From Dendrolimus kikuchii (taxonomy: Eukaryota; Arthropoda; Insecta; Lepidoptera; Lasiocampidae), in contig CM034408.1 of the NCBI GenBank assembly GCA_019925095.2, positions 3,038,001 to 3,102,000 on the forward strand: 64,000 nucleotides of DNA, written 5' to 3'. How positions within the stretch are numbered: position 1 is the stretch's first letter; the number at the start of each line of letters is the position of its first letter. Shown here piece after piece: positions 1 to 10,372 of the stretch. Position numbers and translations under genes: made by a program. The notes below the pieces were generated by a model. That model saw only the letters and a list, made by a program, of their open reading frames with translations. It was not told where the DNA came from and ran no database searches.

Positions 1-532
1 GGATTCCAGAACCCGATCTCAGCGCCACCTACCGGTTCTAATTGTGAATCTAAACCATCCGGGAACCCACTCATCCCTACTCCGTGATGTTTGCTAGATG
101 AGAGGTGACAACGGTAGACATCTAGCGGGGATAACTGATCGATTGATAGTTAAAAAAAATATCGCGATGGAAAAATAGGGGTTGATAGTAGAGAGGTGGA
201 AAAGAGTAATATAATTTTTTTTATTCTAAGTCATGATAAAATAAGATTAAAAATCTTGCCAAAAAAAATTAAAGTTTATGATTAACAAATAAAAAATAGG
301 GGTTGATTGTAGAGGGGTGAAAATTTAGGGTTGTATATATTTTTTAATGCTGTGTATTCTAAAAAAATAGAAATTAGGGGTGGACTACCCTTAACATTTA
401 GGGGGACGAAAAATAGATGTTATCCGATTCTCAGACTTACCTAATATGCACACAAAATTTCATGAGAATCGGTCAAGCCGTTTCGGAGGAGTATGGTAAC
501 TAACACTGACACGAGAATTTTATATATTAGAT
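1..532. repeat. Dispersed repeat, split copy
   Basis: The first 60 bases and roughly 425-532 match the left and right parts of a contiguous repeat at 5398-5548: shared 'cagcgcca', 'aatctaaaccat', 'atcggt' and a terminal 'gaattttatata'. The intervening ~350 bases are therefore probably a later insertion, or the copy is rearranged. The window edge cuts the left side. The class is not determined; it could be the 3' region of a LINE. Confidence 0.4.
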
Positions 533-660
533 AACCTAAGCTTTTCTCAAGTTAAACAAATTCAATATGAAATAGTTCAACTTAGATTAGTGTAAGTTAT
601 CACTTCTGTCGGGCGTCCCGAGACGCGCACGTTTTTTTATTTTATTACTAGGTTCATGTT

Positions 661-988
661 TTATCCGTGCAGGAACGGAGAAAGAATACAATTTCCTGCG
701 GCCGGGCGGCCTGTCGTAAGAGGCGACTTAACAACCCATAGCCAGGTGGCAGGGCATTTGCCCGACTGGATGGCTACCACCCCTGGTCTAAAGTATGTCG
801 CCATAACAACCTTGAGTTGTGTTCCGGCATTAGTGACCAGGTTCCAGTTTCTCTCAAGAGAGCAGCAGCGCATTTGTAGCACCTTTGGTGTGGCAAATGT
901 CCATAGGCGATCGTAATCGCTTTCCATCAAGTGGGCCGTCTGCCTGTCTGCTGATCTCCTGCAATAAAAAAAAAAAAAAAAAAAAAAA
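661..988 (+). repeat. A-family element, full length
   Basis: Complete copy of the ~310-bp A-family: starts TTATCCGTGCAGGAACGG, runs through CGGCCTGTCGTAAGAGGCGA and AGGTTCCAG, and ends TCCTGCAATAAA followed by a ~24-base A run. The reverse strand stays open for about 88 codons, as in several other copies. No clear tRNA-type promoter boxes are seen, so it is not an ordinary tRNA SINE. It could be a non-autonomous retroposon or a terminal-inverted-repeat element. Confidence 0.85.
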
Positions 989-1374
989 CGTTTGACCATT
1001 ATCTCGCTCGATTTAGAGCAGAGATATGGTCTAAGATCGAGCACGCTTACCTAGAAGGTAGGTACCTTATACACACGGGACTTGAAGACACCCAGGTTGT
1101 AAGTTTCGGGAAAAACAGACTCCGGTAGTGTTCCACTCCTTTGCGGTGCGCATAATGAAGGTGGACTCAAAGCGTTTTATTCGTATAGGTGGTACCTTAT
1201 AGCGATGCCGCATGCCAGTGCGTCTGGTTGTCCGATGATAGAAGACTGGAGACTGGAGAATATCAAGGACTATAATTAGAATGGTAGGATGGTATATATT
1301 ACAAGGATTAGAATGGTATATATTTCGTGACATAACTCTAAACATATTTAACGAAAAATTTTGTAAAAATTAAG

Positions 1375-1610
1375 CTACACTATAAAAAAAGAAATCTAAA
1401 ATTAAATACTAGAACTAAATAAAAAAATAGGGCATTATTACAGATAAAGTATTGGTCCCAAACCCCCTGTCACTTACCGGGAACGTTCTCAAAAGACTGG
1501 CGGCGTTACCAAATTGAATAGCAATGCTTAACCTTTGAGCAAAATAGACGGCAGGCTTTTGGTTACGTGAGAGGTCTATTAAACGGTCGGCGACATCTCG
1601 ATAAAGTTTT
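1375..1610 (-). repeat. Repeat E, diverged copy
   Basis: Shares an AT-rich lead-in and the phrases 'ggga.cgtt', 'gcaatgctta' and 'cttttggtta.gtgaga' with copies at 37505-37700, 56400-56600 and 59935-60026. Probably the 3' region of a LINE read on the minus strand; this is the most decayed of the four. Confidence 0.4.
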
Positions 1611-1733
1611 TGAATATCATATACATACTTTTAACTTTTGAAATATCGGGTAGAAAGGTCTAGAAAAATTCAAGGTAGCGGGAGAGCTTTTAAAATTTAT
1701 ACGAACTTTTTTATAGTACTTTAGCTATTACAC

Positions 1734-2012
1734 TTATCCGTGCAGGAACTGTCGTAATAGGCGACTTAACAACCCACAGCCAGGTGGTAGGGCATTTGCT
1801 CGACTGGAAGGCTACCAACCCTGGTCTAAAGTATGTCGCCATAACAACCTTGAGTTGTGTTCCGGCATTAGTGACTAGGTTCCAGTCTGACTTAAGAGAG
1901 CAGCAGCGCATTTGTAGCAACTTTGGTGTTGCAAATGTCCATAGGCGATGGTACCCGCTTTCCATCAAGTGAGCCTTCTGCCTGTCTGCTGATGTCCTGC
2001 AATAAAAAAAAA
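1734..2012 (+). repeat. A-family element with internal deletion
   Basis: Both ends are present (TTATCCGTGCAGGAAC and TCCTGCAATAAAAAAA), but about 40 bases covering the GGCCGGGCGG segment are missing directly after GGAAC. The remainder closely follows the other copies. Confidence 0.85.
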
Positions 2013-2212
2013 TAGATAAAAATGTTAAATAATAGAAAGAAAAGTGTAATAGTATTAAGGATCTGTGTAAAATTTTTCAGAAAATAAAAAAATAAAATAA
2101 AAAAAGACAAAAAGAAAATATATACAAAAAGTAAAAAAAAAGGCCGGAAAGGTCTTGTTAGTCTGGGGGAGGGGAATAAAAAAAATACTAGTTATACCGG
2201 GGTAAACTGAAT

Positions 2213-3275
2213 TTACTTAACCTTCTAGCATTACCCGTAACGTATATGTCGGGTTCACGCCGGGAGCGAACGAATGACGCTCCGAGAATAACACAATAAT
2301 AATCTGAAATATTACAATCAAAGTTTATTACACTAGAATTATCTCAATTACGATATTAAATACTGCACAATAATACACAGAAATATTAGGACAACTCCAA
2401 GAGTTGCATCCACGCTTGTCAGGCGTCGAGCAGCAATTTGCCCTTCAAGAATACTGCGATTATCAATCAGTAATTATCGACCACATTATATTATGTGCTC
2501 CTCGTCCAAGACTACCAATGTAGACTGTCCGTCGTAGACTTGGTTGTAGACTGTCGGTTGAAGACTGCCCCTCCTCTGCCCGAACACCGCGTATTTAAAA
2601 GGTCCTCGTAGCGCGCCGCAGTGACACCATCCGGTAATGCTGTGGCGCCACTTCAGTTACACTTCCTTCATAAAACCAACCTCCGCCATACGTATTAACT
2701 TCGCGTCACGTAACGTTCTGACGGACAGAGTCGACGTTATTACGAAACGGCTGGCCCGGATCAGTTCGCCCACGGTTAGGACGGTAGGCTGGCAGGCACC
2801 GACAGATAGACACAGACGGCGGCGTCTCAAACGCCGTCAATCAAGATCTCTCCACGTCCCCGCGACGAACGCTAGGAGGCATAGCCCCCACAGGATAGAC
2901 TAGGCGTGTTGCTGGGAAGTTTCTTTCGCCGTTTCTTCTTTCCCAGCCATAACACGTTGCGAAACGGCAGTAAGATAGCGTAGGCCGCCGCGAACCACCG
3001 ATCCCGGCCCGCCGGGATCCTTTCCCTCGGGCTTTATATTACCCGTCGCCCGTTCTCAATTAGTGCTTTGTGTCGCCCTATGGTGGGCATCATTAAATTC
3101 ATCCACCTCTCATGGCAACAGTCCAGCCGAGGTTAAACTCCTTAGGGAGCTCCCTCGAGCAAGTTGCCCCCCCCGGGCTCGAGCGCCTTCGCTTCGCGAA
3201 GGCACTCGCCCCAAAAACCCCGGTAAAGTTGTAAGGTCTTCGGACTAACAACATAAAGTCAAGTCCCATAACAAA
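2213..3275. other. GC-rich mosaic, unresolved
   Basis: More GC-rich than its surroundings. It contains a TATA-like 'gtatttaaaagg', an 8-bp stem hairpin (GCCTTCGC/GCGAAGGC, 3185-3203), and at 3213-3260 a phrase 'gtaaagttgtaaggtcttcgg' also found at 19865-19885 inside a putative LTR. It may be the relic of an LTR retrotransposon. An 88-codon open frame (2637-2903) resembles nothing I recognise, and I do not call it a gene. Confidence 0.3.
2905..2995 (+). repeat. LINE 3'-region motif
   Basis: 'gtgttgctgggaagtttct' followed by 'aacacgttgcgaaacgg' recurs at 17175-17345 (+) and 18595-18672 (-). In the 17-kb copy it is followed by an 'aaaacttttgaatttgaat' end, which suggests the 3' untranslated part of a LINE. 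Confidence 0.45.
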
Positions 3276-3930
3276 AAAAAGTATTAATTTCCAACATCCG
3301 GTTATTGACTACTTCCGTCCTATGGTTACTTTACAATAACACACGATTCCTACATATATACGTTTCAAGTACTTTATGGATAACAATAATGAGTGCTGAT
3401 CAATTGTATTGAAACATGTATGCTCTAGCACTAGTTTAAAAAATCTAGTTGCGGGCTATGATGTGCATTGGAGAATCGCCCCCAAAGAGAATTGCTCAAT
3501 AGCAGATGAGGCAATAATACAGAGAGATATAGAAGAGTGACAATTAAGCGGTGTGGGCTCACATCAACGTGCCACTGCAGTGGGCTAAATGATCGACGCC
3601 GATATAACGATACGCTCCAGTTCACCGTGACACAGTCCAAAACATAGGAGAATAAATACAGGACAAATTTTACATTGTAATCTAGTATTTATTATTATAG
3701 CTGTCAGCCCCCCAAATAAAAATCTAGAACCCGATTTCAGCGCCAAGTATTTTGTTTAGATTGAACGAATAGATTGTTGAAGGATTAGTAAGGATCCTTA
3801 ATCTTTATATAGCTCAGGGCTTTTCAAAATTATTTCAACAGTGACGTCCTTGGGAAGTTGCCATATTTTTGCGACGCCCTGGCCTTCTTGTTATACATTT
3901 ACCTACTAGTTGTAGTTCTAGCCTAATAAC
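3276..3930. other. No gene recognised
   Basis: AT-rich sequence with only short frames. The phrase 'ctagaacccgatttcagcgcc' near 3723 matches the repeat at the start of the window. Nothing else is identifiable. Confidence 0.4.
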
Positions 3931-4243
3931 ATCCGTGCAGGAACGGAGACAGAATACAAGTCCCTGCGGCCGGGCGGCCTGTCGTAAGAGGCGACTAAAC
4001 AACCCACAGCCAGGTGGTAGGGCATTTGCCCGACTACCACCCCTGGTCTAAAGCATGTCGCCATAACAACCTTGAGTTGTGTTCCGGCATTAGTGAGCAG
4101 GTTCCAGTTTCCCTTAAGAGAGCAGCAGCGCATTTGTAGCACCTTTGGTGTTGCAAATGTCCATAGGCGATGGTAACCGCTTTCCATTACGTGGGCCGTC
4201 TGCCTGTCTGCTGAACTTCTTAAAAAAAAAAATTAAAAAAAAT
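3931..4243 (+). repeat. A-family element
   Basis: Near-complete copy with a small deletion in the centre (GACTGGATGG is shortened to GACTACC). The usual TCCTGCAATAAA end is altered to 'cttcttaaaaaaaaa'. The poly-A is interrupted by T residues, so this is an older copy. Confidence 0.8.
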
Positions 4244-4297
4244 TGTCAGAAAAACTCCACATAGCATCTAAATGTTTTATCTTATACTAATCTTATA

Positions 4298-4531
4298 TCT
4301 TATACTAATATATAAAGCTGAAGAGTTTGCTTGTTTGAACGCGCTAATTTCAGGAACTACTGGTTTGATTTGAAAAATTCTTTCAGTGTTAGATAGCCCG
4401 TTTATTGAGGAACGCTATAGGCTATATATCATCACGCTAAGACCAATAGGAGCGGATAATCAATGACGAATGTTTCAAAGTGGGGGGTTTTTAAAACAAT
4501 TCCACGCGAACGACGACGCGGGCACAGCTAG
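4298..4531 (+). mobile_element. Short non-autonomous Helitron
   Basis: Begins TCTTATACTAATATATAAAG after an A and ends GGGCACAGCTAG before a T. TC at the 5' end, CTAG at the 3' end and insertion between A and T are the Helitron signature. The internal text ('caggaactactggt', 'gatagcccgtttattgagg', 'atcacgctaagaccaatagg') matches copies at 5631, 23770, 46165, 47173 and 53042. It carries no reading frame. A second 5'-terminus-like TCTTATACTAA lies just upstream at 4280. Confidence 0.8.
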
Positions 4532-4725
4532 TTAGAAAATAAAGAACAAAAATGAAAGCAAACAAAAAAGATAAAAAGCCAGCACACGCTTCACCTGCAC
4601 CTCCACCCCCCCCCTGCATCACAATGCGTATGGCGCTCACTTGACTCGGTCGCATCGACACAGACTGCCAACCTATTTAGATTGCCTCACGACGCCCCTG
4701 GGATAATACCGCGGCGCGAATATTT

Positions 4726-4771
4726 AAACTTATAATTTAAATTAATAATAATAAATTTAAATTATAAGTTT
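4726..4771. repeat. AT-rich hairpin
   Basis: Perfect 18-bp inverted repeat (4726-4743 and 4754-4771, AAACTTATAATTTAAATT and its complement) with a 10-base loop. It could extrude as a cruciform; no element boundary is evident. Confidence 0.6.
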
Positions 4772-4991
4772 GAACATTATTAAGGTTCTGTTGTGAAAGA
4801 CTATACTTCTATAATCACAGATTTCGCCAAGGCTACACTGTCAATTTGACTTTAACAATAAACAAAAGAGTATTGCGTGTGTGTGTCAAATACATGGTAG
4901 TGTGTGTAATGTTTTTTTATTGACTTAATGTATTTTTTTTGCATAATTTAAAAAAAATATTAACTTTCGTCGCTTCTTCTCTATATAAACT

Positions 4992-5085
4992 ACTAGCGGC
5001 CCGGCACGGTTTTATCCGCGCTTTGTCCCGCACCCGTGGTATATATCGTCATGTTATATAGCCTATGACACTCCCTGTTAACGTA
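4992..5085 (-). repeat. Helitron-like 3' end fragment
   Basis: On the minus strand the piece ends '..cgggccgctag'. On the + strand it reads 'ctagcggcccggcacgg' followed by 'ttatatagcctatgac', the phrase order of Helitron termini. Low confidence, because the 5' end is not found. Confidence 0.35.
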
Positions 5086-5397
5086 GCTTTCTAACAGTAA
5101 AATATATACACAAACACACATATATATACTTACTTACATATATGTATATATATATATATTCTATTTGCAATAAACAGAACACAGCAAGAAAAAAGCCTCA
5201 CAATTATGAATGATCATAATTGTCATCAAAATACCTTATGGCTTAGACCACCCTTCACAGAGATGGCAGTGAAGCATCAAACGATGCAGTTCGTATCTCG
5301 TATACAAATAATGCGAATTAATTTAAATTCATTACATATGCATAATGCTGTGTATTTGGGAAATACGATATCACAATCATTACAATAAATAAAAACA

Positions 5398-6005
5398 CGA
5401 TTGCAGCGCCATCGAACGGGACCAATTGTTAATCTAAACCATGCAGTTACCCACTTGAACACACACAAAAAAATCATCAAAATCGGTTCAATCGTTTAGG
5501 AAGAGTCCAGTGACATACACACGAACAGAAGAATTTTATATATAAAGATTTTTGGACCAGAAACCCTTGTGCGTCCTCACAACACCTTACTAAAGTTTCA
5601 TCAGAATCTGATCAGTGCTTTACGAACACATCTTATACTAATATATAAAGGTGAAGAGTTTGTTTGTTCGATTGAACGCGCTAATCTCAGGAACTACGGG
5701 TTTAATTTGAAAAAATCTTTCAGAGTTAGATAGCCCGTTTATTGAGGAAGGCTATAGGCTATATATCATCACGCTAAGACGAATAGGAGCGGAGCACCAA
5801 TGAAGAATGGTTCAAAATCAGGGGGGTTTTGAAAACAAATTCCAAGCGGACGACGTCGCGGGCACAGCTAGTTGAGAATAAACATACAAACGTTGATTTT
5901 TATTTTTATAGATTTTTTGAGTCGGAAACCCTTTCGGGCGTCTTCGGGGCGCCCTACGAGAGTTTCATCACAATCTGATCAATGCTTTAGGAACGCAACG
6001 GGGAA
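5398..6005 (+). repeat. Dispersed repeat interrupted by a Helitron
   Basis: The segments 5398-5630 and 5872-6005 flank the Helitron at 5631-5871. The left part matches the repeat at 1-60 and 425-532. Both flanks contain similar text ('gagtttcatca.aatctgatca.tgcttt'), suggesting that a tandem copy or a duplication existed around the insertion site. Confidence 0.45.
5631..5871 (+). mobile_element. Short non-autonomous Helitron
   Basis: Same family as 4298-4531. Starts TCTTATACTAATATATAAAG after A5630 and ends GGCACAGCTAG before T5872, so both the ends and the A/T insertion site fit Helitron rules. It is nested in an older dispersed repeat. Confidence 0.8.
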
Positions 6006-6013
6006 AAACGTAC

Positions 6014-6518
6014 TGTTACGACCTAGGTGCTAGCAAAGACAAATTCACACCTGCATATTTGTATAAACACATTTTATTACCTTTTCGGCATTTGGTCTTC
6101 TCTTGTTTACTTTGTGTTTAAAATTTGTAATTAAAACAGTCCATTATGTATTGTAATCTTTTACGGCCTATTGTTGTATTGTGATCACTGCCAGGTGTCT
6201 CGGATTTAAAAATACAAACTGATTTTAAGAAATTCGGTCCACGCGGCCGCGCAGACATATTGCACCTGTGCAGTATAAAGCAATGCCTCAATGGAGAGAT
6301 GAGGCAGTCGGGCGATAACCACAAGCGAAGTAAGACTTGTGTACATTTGTTAATCTATTTAATGACGGACTTTGCGCATGTATTTGAATTACGATCTTCT
6401 GCATTACGTTTGGACTTTTATATTTGTACCTGTGTTATAAGTGTTAACTTATGAACAGTAATGTTAACTCTATAATAATTCCAACGGCATTTTAATTCGA
6501 GTCCTGCAACTCGTAACA
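6014..6518 (+). mobile_element. Solo LTR, ATAT-LTR family
   Basis: Bounded by TGTTACGACC and ACTCGTAACA (TG...CA with TGTTAC/GTAACA inverted ends). Contains a TATA box (AGTATAAAGC near 6278) and an initiator-like GGCAGTCGGG about 30 bases downstream. Flanks are gtac and atac, one mismatch from a 4-bp duplication. No gag or pol sequence adjoins it, so it is a solo LTR of a Gypsy-like element, probably left by recombination between two LTRs. Confidence 0.75.
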
Positions 6519-6736
6519 ATACAAGCATTGTTTTACTTATAAGATTGATCGTTGTTGATTGCTCAAACTTTTAAGAGTTCTTTCTTTATATCTTTATGTC
6601 AGCGACGGCATGTTCATCTCAGTTTCCGCGTTTATTTCGATCTGCTGGTTCTGAAAATACAATTCTTACATATTTTGTCTGTCTGGCGGGTAAAGTATTA
6701 CTTTATCCCGATAAATGACATCGTCTCCGTGGGCAC
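6519..6736. other. No feature recognised
   Basis: AT-rich sequence between the LTR and an A-family copy. Short frames only. Confidence 0.3.
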
Positions 6737-6995
6737 GGTCCATCTGATTGAAAGCAGTATGGACATTTGTAACACCAAAGGCGCTACCAACGTGCTGCCG
6801 GTCTAAAGGGCTACTGAAACCTAGCCAATAATGCCGGAACACAAACCAAGATTGTTATGGCGGCATACTCGGGACCAGGGTAGCCATCCAGACAGGTAAA
6901 TGCCTTACCCCCTGGCTGTGGGTTGTATTGTCGCCTCTTACGACAGGCCGCCCGGCTGCAGGAAATTATATTCTTTCTCCGTTCCTTCACGGATA
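6737..6995 (-). repeat. A-family element, diverged
   Basis: Antisense copy: 'gacatttgtaacaccaaagg' through to 'ctttctccgttccttcacggata'. It lacks the poly-A end and has several small deletions, so it is older than most copies here. Confidence 0.75.
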
Positions 6996-7019
6996 GCAAG
7001 GATAGGTTATAATAATAAT

Positions 7020-7966
7020 AATAATTAATTCCCGCAGGGGGGCTTTGTGGCGAAGCCTTAGGTGAGTAGCGACACCTCGTACCTGACTCCGGGGGCCAAG
7101 GCAAGGCCCCCGCCTCCGTGCTTGCCTTAACCAGCCGGCATGGAGTGGAAATCGCTAGAGCTAAGACTCAAGCTCCAGGGGTGGAAGTGATAAATGGCCT
7201 AACGTCGGAAGTAGCTTCGGTGAACCTGCAGCTCACCTCTCTACACCCCTTAGCCACTCACACCCATGTTGCCCCTGTCTTTATGGCATTTTTTGGGGCC
7301 CATGCAGGGAGTGGCGAGTCACCGTCTGCCCATTTTTCCATGTTCCCTGAACATTTTTTTTTATCCGTGCAGGAACGGAGAAAGAATACAGTTTCCTGCG
7401 GCCGGGCGGCCTGTCGTAAGAGGCGAGAAACAACCCACAGCTAGGTGGTAGGGCTATGCCCGCCTGGATAGCTACCACCCTTGGTCTGGAGTATGCCGCC
7501 ATAACTGCCTTGTGTGGTGTTCCGGCATTAGAGACCAAGTTCCAGTCCCCCAACTCCGAAGTGCTACAGTGTCTGCGAAATCTGGAACTCGTTGTGTGTC
7601 TAAGTCTACTGCATTTCCGCAGGCGTGATGAGGTGAAGTGGGGGTCAGGGAGACCCGATGAAACGGTTGACCGCTGGCCGCCCGCCAGGTAGTAGGGGAC
7701 CTGAACCCGGACTAACCAATCCCATGGAGGCTGACCCACCAACTGGCGCATAATCTTGGGGAACACTGTCGTGCCGGTTGGTGACCGGATGTGGCCAGGC
7801 AGTGTTCTCCGGGGAGGATCGGGGGCCCTTCCGTGCCCCACATCAGCTCTTCATACAACCTGCGCATTTGAGGGACAATGGCATACATCACACTTTTTTT
7901 TCCTCTTCGTCGCAGACACATTAGCACTTCCTTAGACTTCCCTTTTTATAATTTTTATTCATCTTC
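7020..7966 (+). other. Probable 5' region of an endonuclease-bearing LINE
   Basis: GC-rich sequence leading directly into the endonuclease frame at 7967. It has no long frame of its own in the sense direction. The part at 7361-7550 is the 5' half of an A-family element. Either a truncated A copy lies here, or this LINE's leader shares that module. Assignment to the same LINE rests on position and composition only. Confidence 0.45.
7361..7550 (+). repeat. A-family 5' half inside a LINE leader
   Basis: Follows the A-family from TTATCCGTGCAGGAACGG to 'gaccaagttccagtcccc', then changes abruptly. The 3' half and poly-A are missing, the opposite of the 5' truncation expected of retroposed copies. 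Confidence 0.75.
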
Positions 7967-9196
7967 ATGAGCCGAGCAATAAGAAAAAAGGTTACCACAG
8001 CGGGTTTTGACTCCACAATTAAAGTGGACTTTTGCAACAAAAGAGGTATTCACGCCAATATCAATGCCGTCCATCACCACCTCGAGACGGCAAAGCCGGC
8101 CTTATTATTTTTGACGGAGACACAGATTTCTACTCCGGTCGACACATCATACCTTCACTACCCCGGTTACAATCTGGAACACTTGTTTCTGTCAAAAGCC
8201 GGGGTCTGTGTATACGTCCGGGAAGATATCTGCTGTCGCCGTCTCCACGGCCTTGAAGATAGGGACCTTTCCATCTTGTGGGTACGCATAGATTTTGGTG
8301 GTTCCACTCGGATCTATGCGTGCTTATACCGGTCCCATGGTAGGGAATGCGCAAGGACTGAAACAGCTCGCTTTTTTGAACACGTTCATGAGGGAACCGA
8401 CAGAGTTTTCGGGCAGTACCCTTCAGCAGAGGTAGTCATACTCGGGGACTTTAATGCTCATCACGCTGAGTGGTTGGGTTCCCCGAGAACTGATCTGCCA
8501 GGGACTACTGCCTATGATTTTGCTCTCGCTCATGGATTCACTCAGGTGATCACGGGATTTACCCGAATACCGGATAGAATGGATCATGAGCCCTCCTTGC
8601 TAGATCTTCTGCTGACCACACACCCGGAGAATTACCAGATCTCGATCAGTGCTCCACTGGGAATCTCTGATCATTGTCTGGTATCTTCGGTGGTGCCCCT
8701 TCCTATTGCCGATCGGACTCGTCCCGCTGGACGACGGAAGGTGTGGCGATACAGTTGGGTATGGAAGAGAGAGCATGAAAGTAGAGTAAACGCGGTCGAG
8801 ATGCGAGCACTGCGCAAAATCTGCGGAGTGACGCTCGCGGACCGCGTTCGTAATACCGAAGTAAGAAAGAGAGTTGGTCTGAAAGAGAGTGTCGGGGTGA
8901 AGGTAAGGAAAGGAATGCTCCGGTGGTTCGGGCATGTGGAAAGAATGCATGATGAAAGAATGACTAAACAGATAGACAATGCAAAAGTAGATGGATACAG
9001 AAGTCGTGGAAGGCCACGACACACCTTCCATGATCAAATTGATCGTGTACTAGCAGAAGGTGATGTCAGGAGCCTTAAGAACAGACGAGCTTGCATGACA
9101 AGAGTTATGAATGTCAAAGAGGCAAATGAGGTGTGTAAGAATAAGCCTAAATGGCACTCTGTTGTTCGTGCCTACCCCGCAAGGGAACTGGCGTGA
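7967..9196 (+). CDS. Chimeric LINE frame: AP-type endonuclease fused to T-LINE RT tail
   Basis: 409 codons, uninterrupted. Residues ~20-250 form an apurinic-type endonuclease domain of a non-LTR retrotransposon, which nicks target DNA for reverse transcription: LTETQ (49-53), GDFNAHH (160-166), a leucine-rich LLDLLLT (211-217) and the catalytic SDH (234-236). At about residue 262 (base ~8752) the sequence switches to the C-terminal part of a different LINE, with MRALRKICGV, GMLRWFGHVERM, SRGRPRHTF, KNRRACMTRVM and RAYPARELA. That C-terminal part also occurs at 21441 and 48118. The polymerase core (FADD-type motifs) of both parents is missing, so the product cannot be an active retrotransposase. 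The start chosen is the first ATG; the true element frame may begin elsewhere. Confidence 0.8.
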   Translation: MSRAIRKKVTTAGFDSTIKVDFCNKRGIHANINAVHHHLETAKPALLFLTETQISTPVDTSYLHYPGYNLEHLFLSKAGVCVYVREDICCRRLHGLEDRDLSILWVRIDFGGSTRIYACLYRSHGRECARTETARFFEHVHEGTDRVFGQYPSAEVVILGDFNAHHAEWLGSPRTDLPGTTAYDFALAHGFTQVITGFTRIPDRMDHEPSLLDLLLTTHPENYQISISAPLGISDHCLVSSVVPLPIADRTRPAGRRKVWRYSWVWKREHESRVNAVEMRALRKICGVTLADRVRNTEVRKRVGLKESVGVKVRKGMLRWFGHVERMHDERMTKQIDNAKVDGYRSRGRPRHTFHDQIDRVLAEGDVRSLKNRRACMTRVMNVKEANEVCKNKPKWHSVVRAYPARELA

Positions 9197-9220
9197 AGTT
9201 ATGTATGTATGTATGTATTT
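8753..9220 (+). mobile_element. T-LINE 3' end, 5'-truncated
   Basis: C-terminal coding end of a reverse-transcriptase polyprotein plus a (TATG)n tail after the stop. Nearly identical to 21441-21896 and 48118-48635, which suggests recent activity. No direct repeat is visible at its borders, and the left border is the fusion point with the endonuclease LINE. Confidence 0.8.
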
Positions 9221-9329
9221 GTGAGTGTCATTCTGTGTTGGAAGGGTACGCCGCCAACGCCGCAACACCCCATCACACCCTACAGACAATTTAAAAAAAA
9301 AACTTTTGCATTTACATGTAATATATTAT

Positions 9330-9655
9330 TATACTATATGTTGGGTGCTTCTCTTATTGATAAAATTAGAAATGAGGATATCCGTAAGAGAACCAAGGTA
9401 ACCGACTTAGCTCGCAAAATTAGCAAGTTGAAGTAGCAGTGGGCCGGTCACATCTGCCGCAGGACCGATGGCCGATGGAGCAAAGGAGTCCTGGAGTGGA
9501 GACCGCGTCTCGGTAAACGTAGTGTCGGACGCCCTCCAGCCCGATGGAACGACGACCTATGCAAGGTCGCCGGTAGGCGCTGGCTGAGGAAATCTTGGGG
9601 AGGCCTACGTCCAGCAGTGGACTGCAAATGGCTGACGACGACGATATTATCATAC
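9330..9655 (+). pseudogene. LINE RT C-terminal fragment, one stop
   Basis: Reads LIDKIRNEDIRKRTKVTDLA...QWAGHICRRTDGRW...GRPPARWNDDL...GLRPAVDCKW, typical of the C-terminal end of non-LTR reverse transcriptases. An in-frame TAG near 9434 separates the two halves. It ends 'cagcagtggactgcaaatgg' plus a short acg/gat repeat. A reverse-strand relative is at 35795-35945. It is a dead fragment, and the clade is not assigned with confidence. Confidence 0.65.
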
Positions 9656-10372
9656 ATTTTTAACGGATACGCTGAATTTGAGAAATAAATAGAGTATACA
9701 CACAATGCCCACATTTGTAAAGCCGCGGAACGAGTTTAATTAACACGAAATAAAAAGCAACGTAGAGCTGAGACAAATGCATTGTGCTCTTTTATTTCTT
9801 TCGTGTAACTAGTTTTTTTACTTAAATAAAATTAGATCCGATGTAATTCTGTGTTTTGGGTTCTGTAATTCTTTTGGTAAAAACAAAACCCCTTTTTTAT
9901 GACGCAGGGGGAATGTCTTTTCTTAGGATATCGTCCTCGGGCCTGGGGGGAAGGTTCGCCGAGGGACGTGTGGGACTCTTGATCGGCCGTATGGTCCGAA
10001 CAACTTCAAACCACTCCCGGGAAAATTTCAGCATTCCAGTATTCCCGGGATAAAAAATATCATACATTTTATTAAATTAAATCTGCTATCGATCAGTAAA
10101 AAAATCACATTGGATTTCGATTTTTTTTATTTAGCCATTTTAAATAATTCCCAGAAAAATTCCCGCCGGATTCCCAGGATAAGAAGTAGCACAAATTTTA
10201 AGTCTAAGAATTTGCCGATCAGCGAAAGCCGCATCGAAATCGGCCCAGTAGATTTTACGTGAACCAAGCGTGAAACAAGAAATCTAAAAAAATTGCATCA
10301 TGTTCTCTATCGTTTATATAGTCTATTCCAGTTGTTTTTTTTTAAATAGCTTCAATGTACAGACACGGCATG
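9656..10372. other. No gene recognised
   Basis: AT-rich with a GC-rich patch (9905-10050). The phrases 'cattcccggga' and 'attcccaggat' repeat at low similarity, suggesting an old LINE 3' region. No convincing frame. Confidence 0.3.

Noticed and set aside
2637..2903. 88-codon arginine-rich frame
   Set aside because: Composition reflects the GC-rich mosaic; no motif, start context or splice support.
7281..7841. 186-codon minus-strand frame
   Set aside because: Runs antisense through the A-family module and LINE leader; a GC-rich shadow with no domain.
8600..9037. Long minus-strand frames opposite the T-LINE (also at 10836, 21424 and 48086)
   Set aside because: They mirror the sense coding end of the LINE in every copy, so they are shadows rather than separate genes.
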